A stretch of 64,000 bases of DNA. It comes from Bacillota bacterium. GTDB taxonomy: Bacteria > Bacillota > Clostridia > Christensenellales > SZUA-584. This document shows, piece by piece, positions 1 through 8,376 of the stretch. The stretch is from assembly GCA_023460085.1 (NCBI GenBank), contig JAEWRI010000046.1, positions 186,001-250,000 of the forward strand, read 5' to 3'. How positions within the stretch are numbered: position 1 is the first letter of the stretch; each line of letters starts with the position of its first letter. Under the pieces are notes generated by a model that worked only from the letters and a program-made list of their open reading frames with translations, was not told the DNA's origin and ran no database searches. Both the position numbers and the translations under genes were made by a program.

Positions 1-1218
1 GACGGTCTTGTCGGCGATCATCTGCGCCACCACCTTATCCAGCAGCGCGCCCGCCGCGCCCGCCGCGATTGCGACGTTGCTCGCGTGCAGGGACATGTGA
101 CCCCGCTGTATGCCTTCCGTAGACAACGCCTTCACGGCGGCCAGGTTTTGCGCCAGTCCCACCGAGGCGATGATCTCCGCCAGTTCCGACGCGGAGGTAA
201 CGCCCATGAGCTTCAGCGACGCGCGCGCCGCCGGATGTACTTTTGTCGCCCCGCCGACGAGGCCGACAGCCATCGGCATCTCGATCGTGCCGCACAGGTC
301 TCCGCCGGCGGTCTTCTCCCACGTGGTCAGCGGCATATACCTGCCGCTCATGGAGGCGTAGGCGTGAGCACCCGCTTCTATCGCGCGCGTATCGTTGCCA
401 GTGGCAAGCACCACCGCGCTGATTCCGTTCATGATGCCCTTGTTGTGCGTTGCGGCACGGAAGGGATCCGCTGCGGCGAAGCGGTACGCCGTGATCACAC
501 CGTCCACCACCTCTTCGCCGCCAAGCGCTTCCTTATCGACGACCACGCGCGAACGCGCCAGCCGGTGCACGGCAAGATTGGACAGTATGCGCAGGCATAC
601 CTTGCCGCCCGTAATGCGCTCGATATACGGGGCTACATACTCCGCCATGGTGTTGACCGTGTTTGCGCCCATCGCGTCGCGCGTGTCTACCTTGAGATGC
701 ACGACCACCATGGGACCCTCGGCAGTTTGCAGCGTACGCACCTCAATGTCGCGCGCACCGCCGCCAAACCTGACCAAAACCGGATCCTTTTCGTTGCACA
801 TGCCAAGAATGGTGTCCTTATTGGCATAGATCACCATCCGGGTATATTCGGGATCGGCGACACCAATCAGCTGCACCTGCGCAATCATCACAGAGCCGGT
901 GTTGCTCGCGAAGAAACCGCCCGTGCCGCGCGCCATCTTGGCCGCGTTGCTTGCGGCAGCCACCACGGACGACTCCTCTGTGACCATTGGGATCACATAG
1001 TCCCGTCCATTGACAATGAAGTTAAGCGCAACTCCCATCGGCAGCGTAAAGGTGCCGATGACGTTTTCTATCATATGATCCGCCATCGAAAGGCTGAGCG
1101 TTTCTGGCTCCTGAAATACGCGCAGCTCCTCCTCGGACATGGACGAAAATTCGCCGATCTCCCGCAGACGCTGCTCAGGAGATATCTTATAAAAACCGGA
1201 ATACTGACTGGTTAGCAT
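1..1218 (-). CDS. mvaA: HMG-CoA reductase, class II (3' end cut by window edge)
   Basis: Interconverts HMG-CoA and mevalonate with NAD(P)H in the cytosol. The 406 visible codons carry the class II pattern: ENVIG near residue 51, TEESSVVAAAS near 80, HNKGIMNG near 258, GND near 275 and GHMSLHASN near 373. E82, K260, D276 and H374 align with the known catalytic Glu, Lys, Asp and His. Compared with the roughly 430-residue Pseudomonas mevalonii enzyme, only the last few dozen residues are missing. The start is ATG after GGAGG. It is the last visible gene of the minus-strand transport operon, 47 nt after the DUF917 gene. Class II enzymes include degradative, NADH-linked members; the transporter context makes a catabolic role possible but not proven. 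Confidence 0.93.
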   Translation of the reverse strand, partial: MLTSQYSGFYKISPEQRLREIGEFSSMSEEELRVFQEPETLSLSMADHMIENVIGTFTLPMGVALNFIVNGRDYVIPMVTEESSVVAAASNAAKMARGTGGFFASNTGSVMIAQVQLIGVADPEYTRMVIYANKDTILGMCNEKDPVLVRFGGGARDIEVRTLQTAEGPMVVVHLKVDTRDAMGANTVNTMAEYVAPYIERITGGKVCLRILSNLAVHRLARSRVVVDKEALGGEEVVDGVITAYRFAAADPFRAATHNKGIMNGISAVVLATGNDTRAIEAGAHAYASMSGRYMPLTTWEKTAGGDLCGTIEMPMAVGLVGGATKVHPAARASLKLMGVTSASELAEIIASVGLAQNLAAVKALSTEGIQRGHMSLHASNVAIAAGAAGALLDKVVAQMIADKTV

Positions 1219-1265
1219 AGCCAAACCTCCCATGGTTTTTTGTTTCTGTGAAAATCGAAGCCCTT

Positions 1266-2399
1266 TCAGGCGGTGACGCTGCCGTAGGGAACGTAGTCAA
1301 ACTCAAACCCGAAGGACCTCGGACCAAACACTTCTATCGCTTTTTCGCACATGTACAGCTCATGCGAAGGATTGATGATAATGCCGACGGGCTCGCCCTC
1401 CCTTAAGTACGAATTGAGTATCGGCGTGCCGGTCTCATAGTTGACAATCGTGATGAGATCCGGGCTGGTCGTATGCGGCAAGCCGTTGACCCAGAGAATG
1501 TGGTTCTCGTTTTTGAACCATATTTTATATTCGTTGCCCTCGTATGTGTCCACGCCGCGAATACAATAGGTTCCCCAATAGTAGCCCTCTTGATCTTTGG
1601 TGCTGAGGCTGTGCAGAATGCCTTTGCCTATTACTTTGCCGCCCGATGCCTGTGCGGCGGCAGGCAGGGGATCCTTTCCTTCGCTAAGGGCCCGGTTGAT
1701 AGCGCGGCCTACCTCCAGCGCTCTCGACAGGGAGTAGGGAATCAGAATTTCCCTTGCTTCTTTTCCGGTCATCACGTAAGCCGCTTCCGCCATCGCGCCA
1801 TAGGATGCCTGGCTCATGTATTTTCCGATGCGTTCCATGGCGTTGTACGCAAACGCATCGGTGGTGATGCTGCTGTTGCCCCAGGCGTCAAAATATACGG
1901 CAGGCAGTCCGCTGTATCCTTTGATGGCGTGCGAACCCTGTATCATTTCCGGAATGGCCCGCCCGTTGGGATCTCCGTTGAGCACCGGCAGCCCCATTTT
2001 GTAAGCCGCCGCCATGCAGCAGGCGGTATTGGAGCCGCCCGGCTCTGCCACGATCAGTCCGTCAATCTTTTTCCCGATATAGGCTTCCAGCTTTCTGACG
2101 GCACCTATCAGAATATCCTCCAGCTCGTGCTTAAACTCGGTATACCCGTTCTTCTCCATTTCGGCCAGTATTTCCGGCGTTTTCGGTGCAATGCTGCCCA
2201 TAAAAAATACACTGCAGAATATGGCGTCGTTGTCGATATCTGCAGGATCCATGAGCGTAATATCTACCCCTTGATCCAAACACTTTCGGAGGCAGACGCG
2301 GCCCACTTTGGTATCGCCGCCGCCTCCCGTGCCGTAAAAGGCACACCCTGAAAGAAAATCATCAATATCCTGTTGTGTCTTTAACTCGAATCTGCTCAT
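1266..2399 (-). CDS. DUF917 family protein (hydantoinase/thiohydantoin desulfurase-like)
   Basis: A 377-residue protein of the DUF917 family, some members of which act on hydantoin-like rings (S-methyl-thiohydantoin desulfurase type). Family features visible are an early GTGGGGD loop, a Gly-rich AEPGGSNTA segment and an NGDPNGRAIPEM segment. The ATG at 2399 overlaps the stop of the upstream ATPase gene as ATGA and has GAAGGA in front, so the longer frame start at 2429 is unlikely. Last but one in an operon under a PucR-type regulator; PucR regulators often control purine or hydantoin catabolism, which fits a cyclic amide substrate. The actual substrate cannot be read from the sequence. Confidence 0.82.
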   Translation of the reverse strand: MSRFELKTQQDIDDFLSGCAFYGTGGGGDTKVGRVCLRKCLDQGVDITLMDPADIDNDAIFCSVFFMGSIAPKTPEILAEMEKNGYTEFKHELEDILIGAVRKLEAYIGKKIDGLIVAEPGGSNTACCMAAAYKMGLPVLNGDPNGRAIPEMIQGSHAIKGYSGLPAVYFDAWGNSSITTDAFAYNAMERIGKYMSQASYGAMAEAAYVMTGKEAREILIPYSLSRALEVGRAINRALSEGKDPLPAAAQASGGKVIGKGILHSLSTKDQEGYYWGTYCIRGVDTYEGNEYKIWFKNENHILWVNGLPHTTSPDLITIVNYETGTPILNSYLREGEPVGIIINPSHELYMCEKAIEVFGPRSFGFEFDYVPYGSVTA

Positions 2400-3382
2400 T
2401 GTTGTCCTTCCTTCGCGTATAAGTGGCATCTGACGTCGTGTCCGCTTTCAATGGTGACCATCTGAGGATCCTGCTTGAAACATTTGTCGAACGCAAAGGG
2501 ACACCGCGTATTGAAGCTGCAGCCTTCGGGCACATTGACCGGGCTGGGGATCTCGCCCTGGGATTGAATGCGCTCTGGCTTGAAAGCCTCTTCCTCCTCG
2601 CTGACCACCGGCACCGACGAGAGCAGCATCTTGGTATAAGGGTGCTGGGGACTATTAAAGAAGCGCTCGGTGGGCGCGATTTCAGCGATCTTCCCCAGGT
2701 ACATGATCGCGACATGATCCGCGACATTGCGCATCAGACTTAAATCATGCGTGATAAACAGGTAAGCGAGGTCCATCTCCTTCTGCAGCCGGATCAGCGT
2801 GTTGATGATCTTGGCCTGAACCGATACGTCCAGCGCGCTCGTCGGTTCGTCGAGCACAATGAGGGACGGGTCTGTCGCAAGCGCACGCGCGATGGCCACC
2901 ATCTGCCGTTCTCCGCCGCCCAGCGCAGAGGGATACTTGAACATGTATTCGTAGGGCAGTTCGACCAGATCCATCAGCGCGGCGACATACTTGACATAAT
3001 CCTCTGGCGGACATATTTTGTGTATCTTAAGCGGCAGCTCCAGTATCTTATATACCGTGCGCTGGGGATTGAGGGAGGTACCGGGATCCTGAAATACAAT
3101 CTGTATCTCCTTCTTCATGCTCAGCGGCCTTTTTTTCAGCGGCATACTGATATCCTGCCCCTTGAACGTGATGGAACCGTCGGTAATGCCGTACATGCCT
3201 ATTACGTTGTAGGCCGTAGTACTCTTTCCGGAACCCGATTCACCCACCAGTCCCAGGGTTTCCCCCTGCTTTAGCGTCAGGCTGACCCCGTCAATCGCCT
3301 TAACATTCAGGTTCTTTTTTCCTTTGACATTGATAGGGAAGTATTTCTTCAGGTTTTCAATTCTGAGTATTTCGTTATCCAC
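2396..3382 (-). CDS. Peptide ABC transporter ATP-binding protein (DppF/OppF type)
   Basis: Cytoplasmic ATPase of the peptide-type importer encoded with its neighbours, 328 residues. It has Walker A GESGSGKST near residue 47, a Q-loop VFQDP, Walker B LIVLDEP and the C-terminal oligopeptide-transporter extension with a Cys-rich CSFNTRCPFAFDKC stretch. The ABC signature is LGGGERQ rather than the usual LSGGQRQ. The start is GTG, 6 nt after GGGAGG, and 11 nt after the stop of the partner ATPase gene. The stop overlaps the DUF917 start. Substrate not predictable; DppF is used only as a family label. Confidence 0.93.
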   Translation of the reverse strand: MDNEILRIENLKKYFPINVKGKKNLNVKAIDGVSLTLKQGETLGLVGESGSGKSTTAYNVIGMYGITDGSITFKGQDISMPLKKRPLSMKKEIQIVFQDPGTSLNPQRTVYKILELPLKIHKICPPEDYVKYVAALMDLVELPYEYMFKYPSALGGGERQMVAIARALATDPSLIVLDEPTSALDVSVQAKIINTLIRLQKEMDLAYLFITHDLSLMRNVADHVAIMYLGKIAEIAPTERFFNSPQHPYTKMLLSSVPVVSEEEEAFKPERIQSQGEIPSPVNVPEGCSFNTRCPFAFDKCFKQDPQMVTIESGHDVRCHLYAKEGQQ

Positions 3383-3393
3383 TATGGGCCTCC

Positions 3394-4380
3394 CTATTTA
3401 TAAAGATAGCATGCAACGAAGTGTCCGGGCGCGGCCTCGATCATGGGAGGCATGGATTCATGACAGGGAGCAAACGCATGCGGGCATCTTGGCGCAAACC
3501 GGCACCCCGCAGGCGGCTCCAGATAATTCGGGATATGCCCCGGTATGCCTTCCGCAATGCCGCCGCCCGACAGCTTTGGTATACAGCTCATCAGCCTGCT
3601 CGTATAAGGGTGCAGACATTTGCGGAACAACTCGGCGGAAGGAGCCATCTCCACCATGTTCCCCGCATACATCACGTAAATGCGATGGGCAATCTCCCGC
3701 GCAACACCCAGCGAGTGGGTGATTATGATGAGAGCGCTTTCCTTCTCCTCTACGCGCTGCCGAAGCGTCTTCAATACCTGATCCTGTATGGTCACATCGA
3801 GATTGGTCGTCGGTTCGTCCGCTATCACCAGATCTCTTGGTGTTGCCAGAGACATCGCGATGCAAATCCGCTGCCGCATGCCGCCCGAAAGCTGGAACGG
3901 ATAATTTTTCATAATCCGCTCCGGATCGGGCAGAGATGTCTCACGCAGCGCCGCGATGCTGCGCTCGAACTGAACTTTCTTGTCCCTTCCGTTCGGGATC
4001 CCGGAATATTTGATAACCTCTCCCAACTGATCCCCGATTGTAAACACAGGATTCAGCGACGCGATGGGATCCTGGAATATGACTGAAATGCCGCTGGCCC
4101 GAAGCTTTTTAATCTCCCTTTCGGGCATTGTGAGGGTATCTTTATCCTTGAAGAATATCTTCCCTTTATCAATGCGGGCCTGCCTGGGCAAAATCTGTGC
4201 TATCGCGTTGACCGTAGTCGTCTTGCCGCAGCCGGTCTCCCCCACAATCGCCACGTTTTCCTTCTGCTTTACCTGAAGGTTGATGCCATTGATCACCTTT
4301 GTGTATCCCTTAAACGTGCGATAAGAAATAAACAGGTCCTGCACATCCACAACGGTAGTTGACTGCTCATTATTTCTCAT
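3394..4380 (-). CDS. Peptide ABC transporter ATP-binding protein (DppD/OppD type)
   Basis: Partner ATPase of the same importer, 328 residues from the ATG at 4380; a 13-residue upstream extension of the frame lies inside the preceding permease gene and is not needed. Walker A GETGCGKTT, Q-loop VIFQDP, signature LSGGMRQR, Walker B LVIADEP and the C-terminal CRFAPRCPHAFAPC oligopeptide-binding extension are all visible. It starts 4 nt after the stop of the permease gene, consistent with translational coupling. DppD and DppF type ATPases work as a heterodimer under the two permeases. Confidence 0.94.
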   Translation of the reverse strand: MRNNEQSTTVVDVQDLFISYRTFKGYTKVINGINLQVKQKENVAIVGETGCGKTTTVNAIAQILPRQARIDKGKIFFKDKDTLTMPEREIKKLRASGISVIFQDPIASLNPVFTIGDQLGEVIKYSGIPNGRDKKVQFERSIAALRETSLPDPERIMKNYPFQLSGGMRQRICIAMSLATPRDLVIADEPTTNLDVTIQDQVLKTLRQRVEEKESALIIITHSLGVAREIAHRIYVMYAGNMVEMAPSAELFRKCLHPYTSRLMSCIPKLSGGGIAEGIPGHIPNYLEPPAGCRFAPRCPHAFAPCHESMPPMIEAAPGHFVACYLYK

Positions 4381-4384
4381 GTCA

Positions 4385-5335
4385 TTACTCCACATCAGAC
4401 AGCATATCGCCGATGCCATCGCCTAATAGATTGAACCCCAGCACGATGAGCATAATGGCCAGCGCCGGAAAAACCGAAAGCCACCACTGATCGGGCAGAT
4501 ACTCTACGCCGCTGGAAACCATGGCTCCGAGCGACGGCGTCGGAGGCTGCTCTCCCATGCCTACAAAGCTCAGTGTCGCGCCTGCCAGAATGGCTACGCC
4601 GAAGTCCAGCGTCATCTTCGTCAGAATAGGTCCCCGCGCGTTGGGCAGTATTTCTTTGAACATGATGTGCCATCGGCTGGCGCCCAGCACCTCCGCGGAT
4701 CTGACGTATATTTCGTTTCGGGTGGAACATACGATGCCGTAAACCAGCCGCGCATACCATGGCCACCACGACACACTGATTGCAAGCATGGCGTTCTCCA
4801 TGCTCGGGGTCATCAGCGAGGATACAGTCATGACCAGAATCAGCGTCGGCAGCGCCAGAAAAACGTCGGCAACGCGCATGATGAAATTGGAGATGAACCT
4901 TCCCTTCATATATCCGGCAATCAGCCCAAGAATGCTGCCTATCGGCATGATAGCCAATATTGCGACAACACCCATCGCAAGAGCGCCGCGAAACGCATAC
5001 ATGATGCGGCTTAAAATATCCCGTCCCACCGTATCCGTGCCCAGCAGGTGCGCTGCGCTGGGCGGCATGTTCGCGTTTTTAAAATCCACCATTGCGCCGA
5101 CGTGGTCCGGATACGGCGCTATCCATTTATAGAAGATCGCGACAAGAGCCACTAGCAGTATGATGGCAAGCCCCACCACAGAAACCTTCTTCAGATAGAA
5201 CTTATACCACAGCCTTCGGAGATCTTCTCCGCGTTTTCTCTTCGGCAGCTTGGAAATATCAACGCCGGATACATCGATTCTCGATACCGTACTTTCCATA
5301 GGATCGCTCGCTTTCATTATGGTTTCACTTTTCAA
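4385..5335 (-). CDS. Peptide ABC transporter permease (DppC type)
   Basis: Inner-membrane permease of about 316 residues. A cytoplasmic N-terminal tail is followed by a first membrane span (near residues 52-70), the loop motif HLLGTDTVGRDILSR typical of DppC, and five further spans with the BPD_transp_1 EAA-type motif RSAEVLGASRWHIMFKEILPN. The frame directly abuts the upstream permease stop with a TTG start at 5335; an in-frame ATG at 5317 is an alternative and neither has a strong ribosome binding site, so the start is uncertain by six codons. Pairs with the DppB-type gene upstream. Confidence 0.92.
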   Translation of the reverse strand: MKSETIMKASDPMESTVSRIDVSGVDISKLPKRKRGEDLRRLWYKFYLKKVSVVGLAIILLVALVAIFYKWIAPYPDHVGAMVDFKNANMPPSAAHLLGTDTVGRDILSRIMYAFRGALAMGVVAILAIMPIGSILGLIAGYMKGRFISNFIMRVADVFLALPTLILVMTVSSLMTPSMENAMLAISVSWWPWYARLVYGIVCSTRNEIYVRSAEVLGASRWHIMFKEILPNARGPILTKMTLDFGVAILAGATLSFVGMGEQPPTPSLGAMVSSGVEYLPDQWWLSVFPALAIMLIVLGFNLLGDGIGDMLSDVE

Positions 5336-6349
5336 TCATGTGGAGGATGAGTGCCGTATCCTGGGATCCAGGAAAGTAATGATGATGTCGGTCAAAAGGG
5401 TTAACGCGATGAAAATCACGCCCGTTACCATGATGACAGCGGACACAGTAAACACATCTTTATTGAGCATCGCTGTCAGCGCATATCGGGAAAGCCCCGG
5501 ATAGTTGAACACGGTCTCCACCAGGAACGCGCCGCCAAAAATACCCGCGACATCGAGTGCCATAACCGATATGGTAGAATTGAGAGACGGCTTCAGCAAA
5601 TACTTGAACAAGATCCTGTTTTCCGGAATACCATAAGCCCGTTCCGCGGAAGCATAAGGTTTTTCCATATTGGCGGCCATGCTGGAGCGCGTAATGCGCG
5701 CCGCCTGGCTGATGCCGGCGAATGAAAGCACCGTTGCGGGCATGATGATATGTAAAAACGCGTCCAGTGCTCCTTTAATGTTCCCCTGCAAAAGATAATC
5801 CAGCGTGTACATTCCGGTTATCGTTTCCGGCGGCGTCATGCCGACACTGATACGCCCCGAAACAGGAAGAACAGGAATAAGGTAAGCGAACACCAGCATT
5901 GCGAGCACCGCCCATAGAAAGCCCGGGGCTGCGATGCCGAGGTAGGACAGTACACGGATGAAGCCGTCCTGCCACTTTCCGGCGTATTTTGTCGCTATCA
6001 CGCCCAGCAATAAACCAAATATGATGAGTATACATGCCGTCAGCAGTGCCAGCTCCAGAGTGGCCGGCAGATACGATTTTATATCGTCCAATACCGGGCG
6101 TTTTGATATCACCGAGGTACCGAAATCACCTTTTAATATTCCGCCAAGCCAGTAAACATACTGGACAACTAAAGGCTTATCAAGATGCATCTCCTCGCGC
6201 AGGGCCTGAACCGTTTCTTCCGGCGCATGCGCACCAAGCGCCATGCGGGCGGTATCGCCCGGCATGACCCGGACGAGCACGAAAACAAAGATGGACAGGC
6301 CTAGTAACACGATCAGACTGGAAAAGATACGTTTGATTATTTGGGGCAT
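5336..6349 (-). CDS. Peptide ABC transporter permease (DppB type)
   Basis: A 337-residue membrane permease. The ATG at 6349 follows GAGGG with good spacing, so 32 extra codons of the open frame are excluded; they would run through an intergenic hairpin. The N-terminus (IIKRIFSSLIVLLGLSIFVF) is a typical first span, followed by the RVMPGD motif and the large loop with VQYVYWLGGILKGDFGTS, characteristic of DppB. The EAA loop is RSSMAANMEKPYASAERAYG. The gene is separated from the binding-protein gene by a perfect stem-loop at 6411-6442 and abuts the DppC-type gene. Confidence 0.93.
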   Translation of the reverse strand: MPQIIKRIFSSLIVLLGLSIFVFVLVRVMPGDTARMALGAHAPEETVQALREEMHLDKPLVVQYVYWLGGILKGDFGTSVISKRPVLDDIKSYLPATLELALLTACILIIFGLLLGVIATKYAGKWQDGFIRVLSYLGIAAPGFLWAVLAMLVFAYLIPVLPVSGRISVGMTPPETITGMYTLDYLLQGNIKGALDAFLHIIMPATVLSFAGISQAARITRSSMAANMEKPYASAERAYGIPENRILFKYLLKPSLNSTISVMALDVAGIFGGAFLVETVFNYPGLSRYALTAMLNKDVFTVSAVIMVTGVIFIALTLLTDIIITFLDPRIRHSSST

Positions 6350-6410
6350 CGTTGCAACCCTCTTTCTGCTTTTCGGTTGTGCTTTGAAAGTCCTAAGGGT
6401 AATAATTTTG

Positions 6411-6442
6411 TTGTGTCGCATATACGAATATATGCGACACAA
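6411..6442 (-). promoter_or_regulatory. Perfect 14-bp stem with 4-nt loop between binding-protein and permease genes
   Basis: Positions 6411-6424 and 6429-6442 are exact reverse complements; on the transcribed minus strand the loop is UUCG, a very stable tetraloop. No clear U-run follows on the minus strand. It sits just after the stop of the binding-protein gene, where many ABC operons have a stem-loop that stops decay or part of transcription, so that the binding protein is made in excess. This role is inferred; the hairpin itself is seen directly. Confidence 0.8.
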
Positions 6443-6455
6443 CATTTTCTTCTGA

Positions 6456-8156
6456 CTATCCTACAATCTTGAAATCGCGGTAATACCCGCCATAACCCAC
6501 GGAGTAAACGAAGCTCTCGCCCGCCTGATACATCTCCAGCATGGGAGTCATCACGTGGCTGCTTCTCACCGCAATCGTCGTGGCGAGGTCGGCCATCCAA
6601 ATGGTGGGGCACATCTCCACCAGCTTCGTGGAGATTTCCTTGTATAAGGCTTCGCGCGCCGCCTGATCCGGTTCCGTCAGGGCCTGCTGTATCATCTGGT
6701 CAATCTCTTCATCCTGAAGCCATTCCATCTGTTCCCACGTACCGCAGGTCTCAGAGCTGTAGCGGTTTCTCAGGTAGCCGCTGCCATCAAGATACGAAGG
6801 CGCAAACGCGACAAACGAAGCGTTGGGCGTGGTCTCTACGGTCGTCGCATCGGTCATCATCGTAGCGAACGGCTTGCTGGTGATATCGACCGTAACGCCG
6901 ATTTCCGCCATCTTCGCCTGGAACAGCAGCGCGAGGTTTTCCTGCTGGGCGCCGCCCTCGGAGCAGTAAGTCAGGGAGATATGCATTTCGCCGCTGATCA
7001 GCTGATTGTAATACGGAGACTGCGCGAGCTCAGCTTTCGCCTTCTCCAGATCGAAGGTATAGGGCGACTCTGCCTGTGTGAGGGAACCTGCCATACCTAC
7101 CGGGATAGGACCCGTTGCCTTGATGCTGCCGGCATAAATGTCGTTGATGATGGTATCATAATCCGTCGCGTAAGCCATTGCTTTGCGTACATGGATATCA
7201 TCGGTCGGCGCAAGCTTGGTATTGAGGCAAGCATTGAAGTTAACGCCCATGGGCGCTCTGACGAGGTCGATACCGTCCATGGCTTCCAGCGTCTCATACA
7301 TTTCCATGGTCTGTGCGTCATCGCTGAAATCAATATCGCCGCGGGAAAGCAGTGTACGCATATTCGTCGTGTCGATGCCGCCCATCAGCTTAACCGTATC
7401 CGGAGCCGCTTCTTTGCCATCCCAGCCCTGCCAATAATCGGCGTACTTCTCAATGATCAGGTATTCTTCAGTGCGCATCTCCTGCACCTTGTATGGGCCG
7501 GATCCGGCGTCATTCGTCAGCAGCCATTCCTTGCCGTAATCGCCATATTCGCCGTAAGAGCCGGTGGGATTGATGTTTTCCATCACCAGTTTTTCATCCA
7601 GTATGTACAGACGGATAAGCATGTTGGGGAATAAGCCGGAAGGATTTGCGAGTGTGAATTTGATCGTGTAGTCATCTACCACCTCTGTGGCGGTAACGGT
7701 GCCGACAAACAGGTATCCATAACCTTCGCCCAGCGTCAGCATGCGATCCATACTGAACTTCACATCGCTTGCCGTCAGCTTGTTGCCGCTGTGGAACACG
7801 ACGTCATCCCGCAGATGGAAGGTATAAACCGTACCATCCTCGCTGACATCCCAATCTGTAGCAACCAGAGGGCTTATTGAACTGTCGCTGTTGGGGAATG
7901 TGAGAGAGTCATAAAGGTTGGCGATAGCCGTGCTATCGGATCCTTTGCTTCCCACGCCGGGATCAATCAGTGTCGGCCAATCCACGGGAGCAACAATTGA
8001 GGTGGGGGCGCTTGCGCCGCTGCTTGTTCCGGCGGTGTCGCCTGCGGAAGCACTCGAGGCGCTCGACGCGGGCGTGCCGCTGCTGCAACCTACCGCGCTA
8101 ACCATCATAATCGCCAGTAGGAACAATGCCAAAACTCGTTTTACACTGCGTCTCAT
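6456..8156 (-). CDS. Peptide-type ABC substrate-binding lipoprotein (SBP_bac_5, DppA/OppA family)
   Basis: Extracytoplasmic binding protein of 566 residues, anchored by a lipid. The N-terminus has Arg/Lys, a hydrophobic segment and a lipobox ending in AVGC (Cys near residue 24), then a Ser/Ala/Gly-rich linker. The body has SBP_bac_5 features: WDVSEDGTVYTFHLRDDVVFH, DVKFSMDRM and a C-terminal YKEISTKLVEMCP region. The ATG at 8156 follows AAGGAGAGG, preferred over an ATG seven codons upstream. First gene of the transport operon; about 220 nt separate it from the PucR-type regulator gene and hold a direct repeat that may be the regulator's site. Confidence 0.93.
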   Translation of the reverse strand: MRRSVKRVLALFLLAIMMVSAVGCSSGTPASSASSASAGDTAGTSSGASAPTSIVAPVDWPTLIDPGVGSKGSDSTAIANLYDSLTFPNSDSSISPLVATDWDVSEDGTVYTFHLRDDVVFHSGNKLTASDVKFSMDRMLTLGEGYGYLFVGTVTATEVVDDYTIKFTLANPSGLFPNMLIRLYILDEKLVMENINPTGSYGEYGDYGKEWLLTNDAGSGPYKVQEMRTEEYLIIEKYADYWQGWDGKEAAPDTVKLMGGIDTTNMRTLLSRGDIDFSDDAQTMEMYETLEAMDGIDLVRAPMGVNFNACLNTKLAPTDDIHVRKAMAYATDYDTIINDIYAGSIKATGPIPVGMAGSLTQAESPYTFDLEKAKAELAQSPYYNQLISGEMHISLTYCSEGGAQQENLALLFQAKMAEIGVTVDITSKPFATMMTDATTVETTPNASFVAFAPSYLDGSGYLRNRYSSETCGTWEQMEWLQDEEIDQMIQQALTEPDQAAREALYKEISTKLVEMCPTIWMADLATTIAVRSSHVMTPMLEMYQAGESFVYSVGYGGYYRDFKIVG

Positions 8157-8259
8157 ACAATTCCTCTCCTTTTTCATTTACAGATAGAAAATCAATACCA
8201 CCGCAGATCAGAAGTTAAGTTCGTCCTTAATTTCCGTCTGTTGCAGATATAGAAATTCG

Positions 8260-8284
8260 ATTCTGCATTGTGTATATTCTGCAT
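8260..8284. promoter_or_regulatory. 9-bp direct repeat upstream of the binding-protein gene, candidate operator
   Basis: ATTCTGCAT occurs at 8260-8268 and again at 8276-8284, a spacing of 16 bp. A related inverted TGCAGATAT lies at 8242-8250. The site is about 105-130 nt upstream of the binding-protein start and between that gene and the PucR-type gene. It is a reasonable activator site for PucR; the repeat is seen, its function inferred. Confidence 0.5.
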
Positions 8285-8350
8285 ACTACCATAAAGCTGC
8301 GGTAAAATCGTTAGTCCTGAGCTAAAACAAGGGTGTCCCTATTTGTCTTG

Positions 8351-8376
8351 AAAAACAAATACACGACTGCCGTCGT
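8351..8376 (-). terminator. Weak Rho-independent terminator after the PucR-type gene
   Basis: On the minus strand ACGAC-GGCA-GTCGT (8363-8376 region) is followed by a T-rich stretch (ATTTGTTTTT, 8351-8360). The stem is only 5 bp and touches the regulator's stop codon, so termination may be partial. Confidence 0.35.

Noticed and set aside
85..1215. A 376-codon plus-strand frame over the HMG-CoA reductase gene
   Set aside because: Antisense shadow; all catalytic motifs of HMG-CoA reductase are on the minus strand.
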